From the NCBI GenBank assembly GCA_947371415.1, contig CANBPJ010000024.1, positions 1 to 18,834 of the forward strand: DNA of 18,834 nt. Reading direction: 5' to 3'. The position numbers were made by a program, and so were the translations under genes. Positions 1 to 6,678 of the stretch are shown piece by piece (within the stretch, counting starts at the first letter, position 1; each line of letters opens with the position of its first letter). Source of the stretch: Burkholderiaceae bacterium (GTDB taxonomy: Bacteria > Pseudomonadota > Gammaproteobacteria > Burkholderiales > Burkholderiaceae). Under the pieces are notes generated by a model that worked only from the letters and a program-made list of their open reading frames with translations, ran no database searches and was not told where the DNA came from.

Positions 1-680
1 GGTTTCGATCCATTTTGACAAATCCAGCTGATGATTTCTTGATTGATAAATGCTGCATCAAAGTCTGTCGTCAGTTGGTTTGGAAGGTATGCCATCATTG
101 TCCAGCAGGCCTTCATCTGTGCTGAGTTAGCAATACTATAAGCTCGAGCATCTAGATTCTGAAGTAAGGTGCTCGCCTGCGGGGAGGGTATAGCGAGTAC
201 AACAAAATCATATAGCACTGAATTTTCTCCGCTTTCACTGCAGTGAACGACCCATTGCCGATCCCTCAGCTTCAGTTCAGTGATTGTGCTTTCATACTGC
301 ACCGATAGATCTTCAGTTAAATATTTTCCTGGCGAGTTCATATTAGGGGTGCCAACATAGCGCGTTTCTTGTGAACCACTATCGCGCCATACCTTGTCCT
401 CATATACCCTTAGTTTAGGTATCCAAATATCAGCAATGCCAGCTTGTCTCCATCTCTCTACTTCCTGAATAAAGCGTGGATCCCTAGCGGTAAAGTATTG
501 GGCCCCATGGTCAGCAGACCAGTCTTGCGTGCGTCGCGTACTCATTCTGCCACTGGGGCCGCGGCTCTTTTCAAAGACGTCTACCGACATACCTAATGAT
601 TGCAGTTCTCTTGCGCAGGAGAGACCTGCAATCCCTGCGCCGATAACAGCCACCTTCTTAATTGTTCTATTGGGATTCAT
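1..680 (-). CDS. Renalase-like FAD-dependent oxidoreductase, 3' end outside window
   Basis: I translated this from the minus strand. It stays open for 226 codons and runs off the left edge, so the C-terminus is missing. The N-terminus carries a classical dinucleotide-binding fold: strand VAVIGAGIAGL (GxGxxG at residues 14-19), helix, then VDVFEKS with the acidic residue Glu37 that typically holds the adenosine ribose. It is followed by GRMSTRR and DHGAQYFT, motifs typical of the renalase/amine-oxidase-like NAD(P)/FAD proteins of proteobacteria. The substrate cannot be read from sequence. The ATG overlaps the stop of the upstream AlkB-like gene by four bases (ATGA), so the two are almost certainly cotranscribed and translationally coupled. 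Without the C-terminal half I cannot tell a renalase-like protein from another flavin amine oxidase subfamily. Confidence 0.88.
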   Translation of the reverse strand, partial: MNPNRTIKKVAVIGAGIAGLSCARELQSLGMSVDVFEKSRGPSGRMSTRRTQDWSADHGAQYFTARDPRFIQEVERWRQAGIADIWIPKLRVYEDKVWRDSGSQETRYVGTPNMNSPGKYLTEDLSVQYESTITELKLRDRQWVVHCSESGENSVLYDFVVLAIPSPQASTLLQNLDARAYSIANSAQMKACWTMMAYLPNQLTTDFDAAFINQEIISWICQNGSK

Positions 681-1300
681 ATTCTAGGAAGTATTTTGCG
701 AAAGGTCAGGTTGATTCGGGGGTCTGTAACGATCTTGCTTTTGAGTAGGCTGTGTTGCCAGTGCTCTTGAATAGGAGGATGCATGATGAGTAAGCTACCA
801 TTTTCAAGAAATACTGAAGTGGTTTTTTTATCCCGCTTATGGCGAAACGCCAATTTACGTCGAGCACCAAGGCTGACTGATGCAATCGGGGTATTGCTAT
901 CGAGTTCTTTCTCATTATCGCTATGCCAGCCCATACCCTCATTGCCGGTGTGATACAGATTGAGTAAGCAAGAGTTATAGGCATGCCCAGTGACTTCTTC
1001 TAGCTTGTGCTTTATTTTTAATAACTCATTAGTCCAGGCTTGGGGGATTTTTTGAATTCCAGAATAGGTATACAGACACTCTGGATCGGCTACCCAGGCA
1101 ACTTTTCTGCTGGTAGTAACTAAGTTTCCAAATATGATTATTTGATCTGATTCCCACGCTAGTGAGCTCAGTAGTTTCTTAAATAAATCGTGACACTCAT
1201 CTACGCCATAAAAATTGTTGAGATATTCAGCTTGACCATCTTCTGTCAATATAACGATTGGTTCGGGGGTGCACAAAAGATCAAATAACTGGTTTTGCAT
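677..1300 (-). CDS. AlkB-like 2-oxoglutarate/Fe(II)-dependent dioxygenase
   Basis: The 207-residue protein has the AlkB fold signature. GMGWHSDNE supplies iron ligands His126 and Asp128, WQHS supplies His183, and PRINLTFR supplies Arg195 (2-oxoglutarate) and Arg201. The stretch NSCLLNLYHTGNEGMGWHSD followed by IASVSLGARRKL is closest to the ALKBH2/ALKBH3-type bacterial AlkB proteins. In that family the reaction is oxidative demethylation of N1-methyladenine and N3-methylcytosine in DNA or RNA, with release of formaldehyde. All catalytic residues are present and the length is normal, so it should be active. The ribosome binding site is weak. Its stop overlaps the start of the FAD oxidoreductase. 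A small Cys-rich gene is divergent, so the promoter should lie in about 1301-1392. I see no adjacent Ada or AlkA gene. Confidence 0.93.
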   Translation of the reverse strand: MQNQLFDLLCTPEPIVILTEDGQAEYLNNFYGVDECHDLFKKLLSSLAWESDQIIIFGNLVTTSRKVAWVADPECLYTYSGIQKIPQAWTNELLKIKHKLEEVTGHAYNSCLLNLYHTGNEGMGWHSDNEKELDSNTPIASVSLGARRKLAFRHKRDKKTTSVFLENGSLLIMHPPIQEHWQHSLLKSKIVTDPRINLTFRKILPRI

Positions 1301-1392
1301 GGCAGGCGGATAGACTGAGGAGGAATACGCTATTTCGTTAAAAACTCTAGAATAGGCCTCATTATGAATTGTTCGGGACTGATAGGTTAATC

Positions 1393-1572
1393 ATGAAAGC
1401 ACCAGATAAGCGTTGTTGTGGCTCAGGCGTCTGCATTATTAATGATGCAGGGGAGTGTTGGTGTGGCCAGGTATGGGATGGCGAGAAAATGAGTGCGCCA
1501 CCCCTCATGTCAGCAAGGAACAAGCCCTCAGACTCAAGTTCTGACCCTGAAAACACTAAACCTGAGTCTTAA
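1393..1572 (+). CDS. Small Cys-rich protein of unknown function
   Basis: A 59-residue protein if translation starts at the ATG at 1393, which has an AGG 6-8 bases upstream. An in-frame TTG at 1369 would add eight residues but looks less likely. The N-terminal half holds five cysteines in the pattern CC-x4-C-x7-C-x-C (RCCGSGVC, then ECWCGQVWDGEKM), which suggests a small metal-binding or disulfide knuckle. The C-terminal third is Ser/Pro/Asn-rich and probably disordered. It vaguely recalls the Cys-rich CWC and the CCGSG-containing oxidoreductase-like small domains, but I cannot assign it to either. It has no signal peptide or membrane segment. It is divergent from the AlkB-like gene and convergent with the DUF4149 gene, 14 bases away. 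Confidence 0.6.
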   Translation: MKAPDKRCCGSGVCIINDAGECWCGQVWDGEKMSAPPLMSARNKPSDSSSDPENTKPES

Positions 1573-1586
1573 GGCCTTCTAAGTCT

Positions 1587-1964
1587 TCATAGTGACTTCG
1601 TTAGTAGGTAGATAAAAATACAGAGTTGAGCAATATTAATCGCGACGCTTAAGCCATGCAGTACGTGAAACTGCTTATTTTTCCCCTCATCTTTTGCGGC
1701 ATTGATTTTTCCGGTGAGAAAAAATAGAGAGAAAGCAAATAACACTGCGCATGCAATTAAATAGAGTCTGCTGATTGGATTCTGTTCGGTAAATGCGGAT
1801 ACCAATGTGATGAACCCCAAGCTGGCATAGTATTTTGGGAAGAAGTTTCTAACGTATTTGCTTGACCACTCCATGGGCAGCACCTTAAATACGGTGGGAG
1901 CCACTACAACGGTAAAAAATAGCATGATCCCCACCATGCCGGAAATAAGGTAATTTGTAATCAT
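1587..1964 (-). CDS. DUF4149 (TMEM205-like) membrane protein
   Basis: A 125-residue integral membrane protein with about four predicted helices: residues 3-24, 47-60, 67-86 and 103-122. The first helix is followed by VVVAPTVFKVLP, and a cytosolic loop contains TGKINAAKDEGKNKQFHVLHG. This arrangement, including the 'P.VF' after helix 1, fits the DUF4149/TMEM205 family, whose bacterial role is unknown. It is the last gene of a minus-strand operon, starting 10 bases after the MpaB-like gene with no clear ribosome binding site, so coupling is likely. I would not assign a transport function from sequence. Confidence 0.82.
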   Translation of the reverse strand: MITNYLISGMVGIMLFFTVVVAPTVFKVLPMEWSSKYVRNFFPKYYASLGFITLVSAFTEQNPISRLYLIACAVLFAFSLFFLTGKINAAKDEGKNKQFHVLHGLSVAINIAQLCIFIYLLTKSL

Positions 1965-1974
1965 GATTGATTTT

Positions 1975-2844
1975 TCATAAGGATGATCCGTAAATCCTAC
2001 GGAGGGAGTGGGCAGCCACGCCGTCTTTCAGCGCTTCCCTAACAGGCATTGCCATAAGTCGAATGGCAGAAGTCATCGCTAGGCGCTCCAGTCTGCTTGG
2101 TTGCGGTCGATCGATGATGGGATATACCCAATGAGGCAGGTTTAGAAATCCAGCGCGACTAATCATTTTGACGAATGGTCTAGAGCCCAGCTTACTTGGA
2201 AATTGCTCCAATAAACTAATGATACTTTTAGCTCTATCCCCATAGTGCAATTGAGGCTGGTATTGTTGAATGGCAAGCTCCGTATCAGCATACGTATCAG
2301 GCAAGTTAATGGCACCCAATCTTTGTCCAAGCATCTTCATCTCAGAAAAATATTGATCCTTTTGATTAGTGCTTAGCGTTTCGCTCCGGTATGACTCATA
2401 TGAGCGCATAAAGCTGCTAGTTTCTGTCAGATGAACCCATGCAAGTAAGTTGGGGTCATCTGCCCTATAGGGCTGATTGAATTCATCAAGCCCAGTCACT
2501 TTTTGGTGAATCTGATTCACGCGATGAATGACATTGTTTGCCATGTCATTTGGGCCGTAGGTGGTTGCCGCGATGAAGAATGCTGTTCTGCCTAGCCTAC
2601 CTTTGAGATCCTCTCTAAAGCTGGAGTGATCCCATACACCGGCGAGTGCTTGCGGATGAAGTGCCTGTAAGACCAAAGAGCTGATGCCGCCAATCATCAT
2701 TGAAATAAAGTCGGCATGCACCCTCCAGGCTATTGATTCAGGACCAAAGAGACCCCTATCGCCTGCCGGTGTTAAAAAGGCGACCGGAGGTCCTCCACCG
2801 CCCACCATTTCGCGGATAGATCGACGAATCAGTTCATCAATCAT
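1975..2844 (-). CDS. MpaB-like oxygenase (DUF2236 family)
   Basis: The 289-residue protein fits the DUF2236 family, which includes fungal MpaB and the latex-clearing protein Lcp, a b-type haem oxygenase. The hallmarks are the early block RVHADFISMMIGGISSLVLQ leading into ALHPQALAGVWDHSSF (residues 61-76), the His-rich helix NNVIHRVNQIH (His107, His113) and LLAWVHLTETSSFMRSYE with His138. In the family, histidines in these helices are candidates for haem coordination. The length is usual for bacterial members. The physiological substrate is unknown for nearly all bacterial copies and cannot be inferred here. The start lies three bases after the stop of the Lon-domain gene, indicating coupled translation. 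The next gene, DUF4149, follows after 10 bases. Confidence 0.88.
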   Translation of the reverse strand: MIDELIRRSIREMVGGGGPPVAFLTPAGDRGLFGPESIAWRVHADFISMMIGGISSLVLQALHPQALAGVWDHSSFREDLKGRLGRTAFFIAATTYGPNDMANNVIHRVNQIHQKVTGLDEFNQPYRADDPNLLAWVHLTETSSFMRSYESYRSETLSTNQKDQYFSEMKMLGQRLGAINLPDTYADTELAIQQYQPQLHYGDRAKSIISLLEQFPSKLGSRPFVKMISRAGFLNLPHWVYPIIDRPQPSRLERLAMTSAIRLMAMPVREALKDGVAAHSLRRIYGSSL

Positions 2845-2847
2845 TTG

Positions 2848-3495
2848 TTAATGAATTGCGATATCTCGCAAGCCGTCATCCTCAATAATTTCAGAAATTA
2901 AATCGAGTCGGATTCTGGGATTGCTTTGTGCAAGCAAATGGTTCTTTTGGGCAAGGGGGATCGGGAGAAGTTCAGCCAGCCTATTGGAGACCCATCCACA
3001 ATCATTGAGGTTCACTGGCTCTTTGAAGGCCTCATCCCCTAAAAGATCCTCACTTTTGATGATGGAAATAATGTCATTTAGGAGGGAGGCTACTTTTTCA
3101 TGTTCCCTTGGTAGTGGGGTTGCGGGGTCAGCATCTATCAGCTGAATCCGTCCTACCCATAGGCCATCTGACTCTTGTCTTATTTCTAGCACTCTAAAGC
3201 GTTGCGTTCCATAGGACTTGGTCATATAGAGGGCTGGCTGTATAGGATCAAATTCCTCTAATTTCGCCAAAGTGCCAATATCAGAAAAATTAGCCATCGC
3301 CTTAGCGTCAGAGTCAACGACTTTGTCATCAAGAATGCTGATGACACCAAAGGGGGTATCCTCTCTAAGGCAGCGCTTCATCATATCCAAGTAGCGCGCC
3401 TCAAAAATTTTGAGGGCAATAAATCCGCCTGGAAATAGGGCGGCTCCCAAAGGAAACAGGGGAATCCAGCAATTGGTCGAGGAAGTTTTTGTCAT
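2848..3495 (-). CDS. Lon substrate-binding (LON) domain protein
   Basis: The 215-residue protein consists of a stand-alone LON N-terminal domain. The family signature is plain near the N-terminus: WIPLFPLGAALFPGG (residues 10-24), then LKIFEARYLDMMKRCL and the PFGV strand. The mid part carries the GTLAKLEEF strand and the YGTQRFRVLEI strand. There is no AAA+ ATPase or Lon Ser-Lys protease domain, so it is not a protease. Family members are presumed to bind substrates or unfolded segments, but no role is established. It heads the minus-strand operon with the MpaB-like and DUF4149 genes. The promoter must lie in the 112-base gap 3496-3607, shared with the divergent 50-residue small gene. I could not pick a convincing -35/-10 pair there. 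Confidence 0.9.
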   Translation of the reverse strand: MTKTSSTNCWIPLFPLGAALFPGGFIALKIFEARYLDMMKRCLREDTPFGVISILDDKVVDSDAKAMANFSDIGTLAKLEEFDPIQPALYMTKSYGTQRFRVLEIRQESDGLWVGRIQLIDADPATPLPREHEKVASLLNDIISIIKSEDLLGDEAFKEPVNLNDCGWVSNRLAELLPIPLAQKNHLLAQSNPRIRLDLISEIIEDDGLRDIAIH

Positions 3496-3607
3496 ATATC
3501 CAATTTAAAGGATTTAGCCTTAGTCTGCTCACCGGTAAAAATGACTTTAGGTTCGGCAGGAATCTCGCTTTTAAGCTAAATTGCACCCTATTGATAGGAG
3601 AATAAAT

Positions 3608-3760
3608 ATGATTCAAAAGTTACGTATTAAGCTTGCTCGCTGGATTTTGGGTAAGCATTGCCCCTGCTACCAGATGGGTTATCACACCATGGTCGACTTT
3701 CAGCAGCGAAGTGCGGATCAACTTGAGAAAGCCAAAAAAGCCAAAGCGATCAATAGCTAA
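3608..3760 (+). CDS. 50-residue conserved-looking small protein
   Basis: A 50-codon frame, ATG to TAA, preceded by TAGGAG at 3595-3600 with seven bases between it and the ATG, which is among the better ribosome binding sites in the window. The product starts MIQKLRIKLARWILGKHCPC (a basic amphipathic helix ending in a Cys-Pro-Cys), continues YQMGYHTMVDF, and ends in a Lys/Ala-rich tail. It has no clear membrane segment. I do not recognise a family. The CPC and nearby histidines could bind a metal, but that is inference. It lies 21 bases upstream of the DUF2244 gene on the same strand and is probably cotranscribed with it. It is divergent from the LON-domain gene. Confidence 0.6.
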   Translation: MIQKLRIKLARWILGKHCPCYQMGYHTMVDFQQRSADQLEKAKKAKAINS

Positions 3761-3781
3761 GACTCTACGGCGTTATTCAAA

Positions 3782-4210
3782 ATGAAGTCCTGGAAAATGA
3801 GGCGAAATTGTGCATTGATGCCCAGTCAGTTGTTCAAGTTCTACCTTGCTCTAGTTTGCCTATCGATCACTGTGGCTACTGGGTTTTTATTGGCTGGAGT
3901 AAAAATCATTTTGATCTTTACTGCAATAGAGCTTACCGCGGTGACCATAGGGTTTTTGGTTTACTGCCGACATGCCTTGGATTTTGAAGAGATAGAAATC
4001 AGCGGTACACGCTTGGTGGTGAGGAAATTTATCGCCTACCAAGAGACTGTTGTGGAATTCAACACCCGCTGGGCTCGGCTCTCGCAGCCGCAAGAGCACG
4101 AAAAGGTATTTTTCATTGCGCAGACAGGGCAGAGTGTCGAGATTGGTCAGTTTCTTAGGCGTGAGCAATTTAAGGCTCTTATCGCCGAAATCAGGCCTTA
4201 CTTGGGTTGA
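3782..4210 (+). CDS. DUF2244 membrane protein
   Basis: The 142-residue protein has the DUF2244 layout. A short N-terminus MKSWKMRRNCALMPSQL precedes two adjacent transmembrane helices (about residues 18-38 and 41-61). A cytoplasmic beta-rich domain follows, beginning LDFEEIEISGTRLVVRK, with the family's 'FNTRWARL' stretch and ending in the IGQFLRREQFKALIAEIRPYLG segment. In related genomes such proteins often sit near cytochrome oxidase genes, but none is visible here, so no role is assigned. I kept the first ATG because the RRN.ALMPSQL block matches the family's usual start. The ribosome binding site is weak, consistent with coupling to the small gene 21 bases upstream. Confidence 0.82.
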   Translation: MKSWKMRRNCALMPSQLFKFYLALVCLSITVATGFLLAGVKIILIFTAIELTAVTIGFLVYCRHALDFEEIEISGTRLVVRKFIAYQETVVEFNTRWARLSQPQEHEKVFFIAQTGQSVEIGQFLRREQFKALIAEIRPYLG

Positions 4211-4309
4211 TTCCAACCATAAGTGAAAAAGGGTTAAAGACTGACGCTCTGCGGAAATCAACATTCAATCCGATACTTGTACTAATCCAACATATTTGCC
4301 AAATTCATC

Positions 4310-4876
4310 ATGAACCTCAATACAGCAGTGAAAGCCGCCCTCAATACCTTGGTGGATATCGCCTCTCATTCGAGCAGCATTCATCCTGTTACAGGCCTGG
4401 AATTAGCGCAACGCCAAAAATTATCCATTAGCAGAATAGAGTTGCTGCTGAGTGCTTTGCGTGCCGCAGGTATTGTCAAGGGGACCAAGGGGCGAAACGG
4501 CGGCTATACCCTGTTACAAGATCCCAGAATGGTCACCATTAAAGATGTGGTTCTGGCAATGAACTACATTAAAAAACGCAAAGTTGAGGCTTGCGATATC
4601 GCCAGTGAGTTGTATCAGTCACTTGAGGCTTATATGATGAGTTGCATGGAAAGGGTTAGCCTCTCCGATGCCATTAAAGAGTATGTACCCCGATTTAGTG
4701 AAGCTAAATCTGCCCCAGAGCGTCAGGCTTACCCCTACCCAGAGTTAAAAGTCGTTAAGCCTTCTCGGGGCGAAGTTCAGGGGGTAATTAAAACGACCTT
4801 TAAAAAAGTAGAGGATGTTCCGTTGGGGCCAAATTCTATTTTTAGTTTTGGTGACTACTTGCACAAAGCGAGCTAA
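4310..4876 (+). CDS. Rrf2-family transcriptional regulator lacking a canonical Fe-S cysteine set
   Basis: The 188-residue protein starts with an Rrf2 winged-helix domain. The segment AALNTLVDIASHSS is followed by a recognition helix region LSISRIELLLSALRAAGIVKGTKG and the wing RNGGYTLLQDP (residues 62-72), then TIKDVVLAMN, which matches the family order. IscR and NsrR use three closely spaced cysteines for their cluster. Here only Cys95 (KVEACDIA) lies at that position, and Cys112 is in the following helix, so a canonical cluster is not expected. The last 55 residues (YPYPELKVV...FGDYLHKAS) are an unusual Pro/Lys-rich extension. It stands alone between DUF2244 and the exonuclease gene, with 98 bases upstream for its own promoter. 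No Isc genes are adjacent, so target genes are unknown. Confidence 0.85.
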   Translation: MNLNTAVKAALNTLVDIASHSSSIHPVTGLELAQRQKLSISRIELLLSALRAAGIVKGTKGRNGGYTLLQDPRMVTIKDVVLAMNYIKKRKVEACDIASELYQSLEAYMMSCMERVSLSDAIKEYVPRFSEAKSAPERQAYPYPELKVVKPSRGEVQGVIKTTFKKVEDVPLGPNSIFSFGDYLHKAS

Positions 4877-4900
4877 AAATAAGTCATTTATTGGCCGCAC

Positions 4901-6328
4901 ATGTCTTTGACTGATCATGAGTACCCTCCGTTGGCCTTTGTGGATATTGAGACAACAGGCTCTCATTTTGAGCGCGATCGCATTACCGAAGTTGGCATCA
5001 AATCCCTGATTCATGATCAGGTGGAGACTTGGGAAAGTCTGATTAATCCCCAAGCATTTATTCCGCAAAACATACAAACCTTGACTGGCATCCGGCCAGA
5101 GATGGTGAGTCAGCAACCCCCATTTGAGGATCTGGCAATAGAGCTTGCGCGAGAGCTGGAAGGTAAGATTTTTGTAGCCCATAACGCCCGGTTTGATTAT
5201 GGATTTTTGAAAGCATCATTTAAGCGAGTAGGTGTCGACTTCAAGCCCAAAGTGCTTTGCACTGTAAAGCTCTCTAGACTGCTATTTCCAGAGCAGCCAA
5301 GGCATAATCTAGACACCATTATTAGCGCCCATCACCTGAAGATTAGCTCGCGACATCGCGCGCTAGGTGATGCTGATCTGCTCCTCCAGTTTTGGCGGGT
5401 GTGTGAGGCCAAAGTGGGGCGCGATGCTTTGCTGAAGGCAGTCAATCAATTGATTGGTAATGCGAGCTTGCCACCCAATATTGACAAGGCACTAGTGGAC
5501 TCCATTCCAGAAAAGCCTGGTTGCTATATTTTTTACGGCGAGAATCAGGTTCCACTGTATATCGGTAAGAGTGTTTCATTGCGCAGCAGGGTGATGGGAC
5601 ATTTTCAAGGGGCGCTTACCTTGCGCAAAGAAATGAAGCTCTCTTTACAGGTGAGGGATATCGACTGGATCGAGACCAGTGGAGAGTTGGGCGCATTAAT
5701 TCTGGAGTCGCGGCTAATTAAAGAGCGCATGCCCAGCATGAACATTAAATTACGTCGCTCCAAAGATCTCTGCGCCTGGAAATTAGAGTTGAATGAGGGT
5801 GGCGTACTAACCCCGCACCTCGTCGGCCATCGCGAATTGGATCCCGGAATTGCGGAAAACTTGTATGGCTTGTTCTATAGCAAAAGAGAGGCTAACTCTT
5901 ACCTCAAAGCGATTGCAAAAAAATATCGACTCTGTGAGGCGCTCTTAGGCTTAGAGAAGCGCATTGAAGGCAAGGCTTGCTTTGGCTATCAGGTAAAGCA
6001 ATGCGGGGGCGCATGCGTTGGACATTCCCCCATCGAGTTACACAATTTACAGCTCAAGACTGCATTGGGATTATTTCAGGTGCAGGTATGGCCTTATTCA
6101 GGACCCATTGCGATCAAAGAGGCAGGTCATATGCACGTAGTTGATCGATGGCGCTATCTGGGTACGGCGATCAACGAGGAAGAGCTCTATGAGTTGCTTG
6201 ATTCAGGGGAAGCTGAGTTTGATTTGGATATTTACAAGATCCTGAAAAAAGCATTAGCGGGAAGCTTTAGGAGCCAAGTGATCCCTTTGGCACTTACGGA
6301 TCCTGCATTAGCCCGCCCAATAGCCTAG
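4901..6328 (+). CDS. DnaQ-like 3'-5' exonuclease fused to a UvrC/Cho-like GIY-YIG endonuclease
   Basis: A 475-residue two-domain protein. Residues 10-170 form a DEDDh exonuclease: FVDIETTG (Asp15, Glu17), AHNARFDYGFL (Asp99) and HRALGDAD (His152, Asp157), a complete catalytic set as in the Pol III epsilon subunit. From about 200 a GIY-YIG nuclease follows: PGCYIFYGENQVPLYIGKS (Tyr209, Tyr220), Arg228, and ALILESRLIKERMPSMNIKLR with Glu269, closest to the N-terminal half of UvrC and to Cho. Further on, Cys345, Cys360, Cys368 and Cys372 have the C-x7-C-x3-C core of the UvrC iron-sulfur site. The UvrC UVR, endonuclease V-like and HhH parts are absent. A role in DNA repair, trimming and incising at damage, is likely but unproven. 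It begins 24 bases after the Rrf2 gene and ends one base from the convergent small GIY-YIG gene. Confidence 0.92.
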   Translation: MSLTDHEYPPLAFVDIETTGSHFERDRITEVGIKSLIHDQVETWESLINPQAFIPQNIQTLTGIRPEMVSQQPPFEDLAIELARELEGKIFVAHNARFDYGFLKASFKRVGVDFKPKVLCTVKLSRLLFPEQPRHNLDTIISAHHLKISSRHRALGDADLLLQFWRVCEAKVGRDALLKAVNQLIGNASLPPNIDKALVDSIPEKPGCYIFYGENQVPLYIGKSVSLRSRVMGHFQGALTLRKEMKLSLQVRDIDWIETSGELGALILESRLIKERMPSMNIKLRRSKDLCAWKLELNEGGVLTPHLVGHRELDPGIAENLYGLFYSKREANSYLKAIAKKYRLCEALLGLEKRIEGKACFGYQVKQCGGACVGHSPIELHNLQLKTALGLFQVQVWPYSGPIAIKEAGHMHVVDRWRYLGTAINEEELYELLDSGEAEFDLDIYKILKKALAGSFRSQVIPLALTDPALARPIA

Positions 6329-6329
6329 A

Positions 6330-6566
6330 TTAAAAAAACCCCAACTTTTCAGCTCTAGGTAATTTCTTGAGTCTTGCCTCTGCTTTAGAGGCCTCAGATC
6401 GATCGGGGTGCTCTTGGGTGGCCAGTAGGATTACTGGTCTGCGCGCTCTCGTATAACGAGCACCTTCCCCTGAGTTATGGGCTGCTAGGCGATGTTCTAG
6501 GCGGTTGGTAATCCCCGCATAGTAGCTTCCATCCGAGCACTCAAGTAGATAAACAAGCCAGGTCAA
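6330..6566 (-). CDS. Small GIY-YIG nuclease-superfamily protein (UPF0213/YhbQ-like)
   Basis: The domain begins at TWLVYLLECSDGSYYAGITN and continues LEHRLAAHNSGEGARYTRARRPV, ending LKKLPRAEKLGFF. It is a minimal GIY-YIG domain of the UPF0213/YhbQ kind, about 78 residues, complete with both tyrosine motifs, the Arg in helix 1 and the Glu of EASKAEARLKKL. I start it at TTG (6564-6566), giving MTWLVYLLEC; another TTG lies 12 bases upstream. The open frame continues to an ATG at 6650, but that extension has no family resemblance and would translate through the clpB heat-shock promoter, so I reject it. No good ribosome binding site is visible. The function is unproven; E. coli YhbQ-type proteins are linked to DNA damage processing. 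Confidence 0.85.
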   Translation of the reverse strand: MTWLVYLLECSDGSYYAGITNRLEHRLAAHNSGEGARYTRARRPVILLATQEHPDRSEASKAEARLKKLPRAEKLGFF

Positions 6567-6602
6567 AATAGGGGTCAATTCACTTAAAAAAGGTCTGAAA
6601 TA

Positions 6603-6630
6603 CTTGAAATTAGTCAGAATGCCCCTATAT
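6603..6630 (+). promoter_or_regulatory. Sigma-32 (RpoH) heat-shock promoter of clpB
   Basis: A near-perfect heat-shock promoter is visible. The -35 element CTTGAAA is at 6603-6609, and the -10 element CCCCTATAT is at 6622-6630, with a 12-base spacer (13 if the -35 is counted as CTTGAA). The E. coli consensus is CTTGAAA, then CCCCATNT. Transcription should start near 6636-6638, leaving a leader of about 42 bases that begins with the palindrome GATATATATATC (6637-6648). The element lies upstream of clpB only, which fits the known RpoH control of ClpB. Confidence 0.85.
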
Positions 6631-6678
6631 TCTATAGATATATATATCAAAAAATAGATCGAGTAGATAGGGTAAAAA

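Noticed and set aside
6637..6648. GATATATATATC palindrome at the clpB start region as a thermosensor hairpin
   Set aside because: Alternating A/T is low complexity, and it does not cover the ribosome binding site at 6668-6672.
6567..6650. 28-residue N-terminal extension of the small GIY-YIG protein
   Set aside because: Not family-like, and it overlaps the clpB -35/-10 elements.
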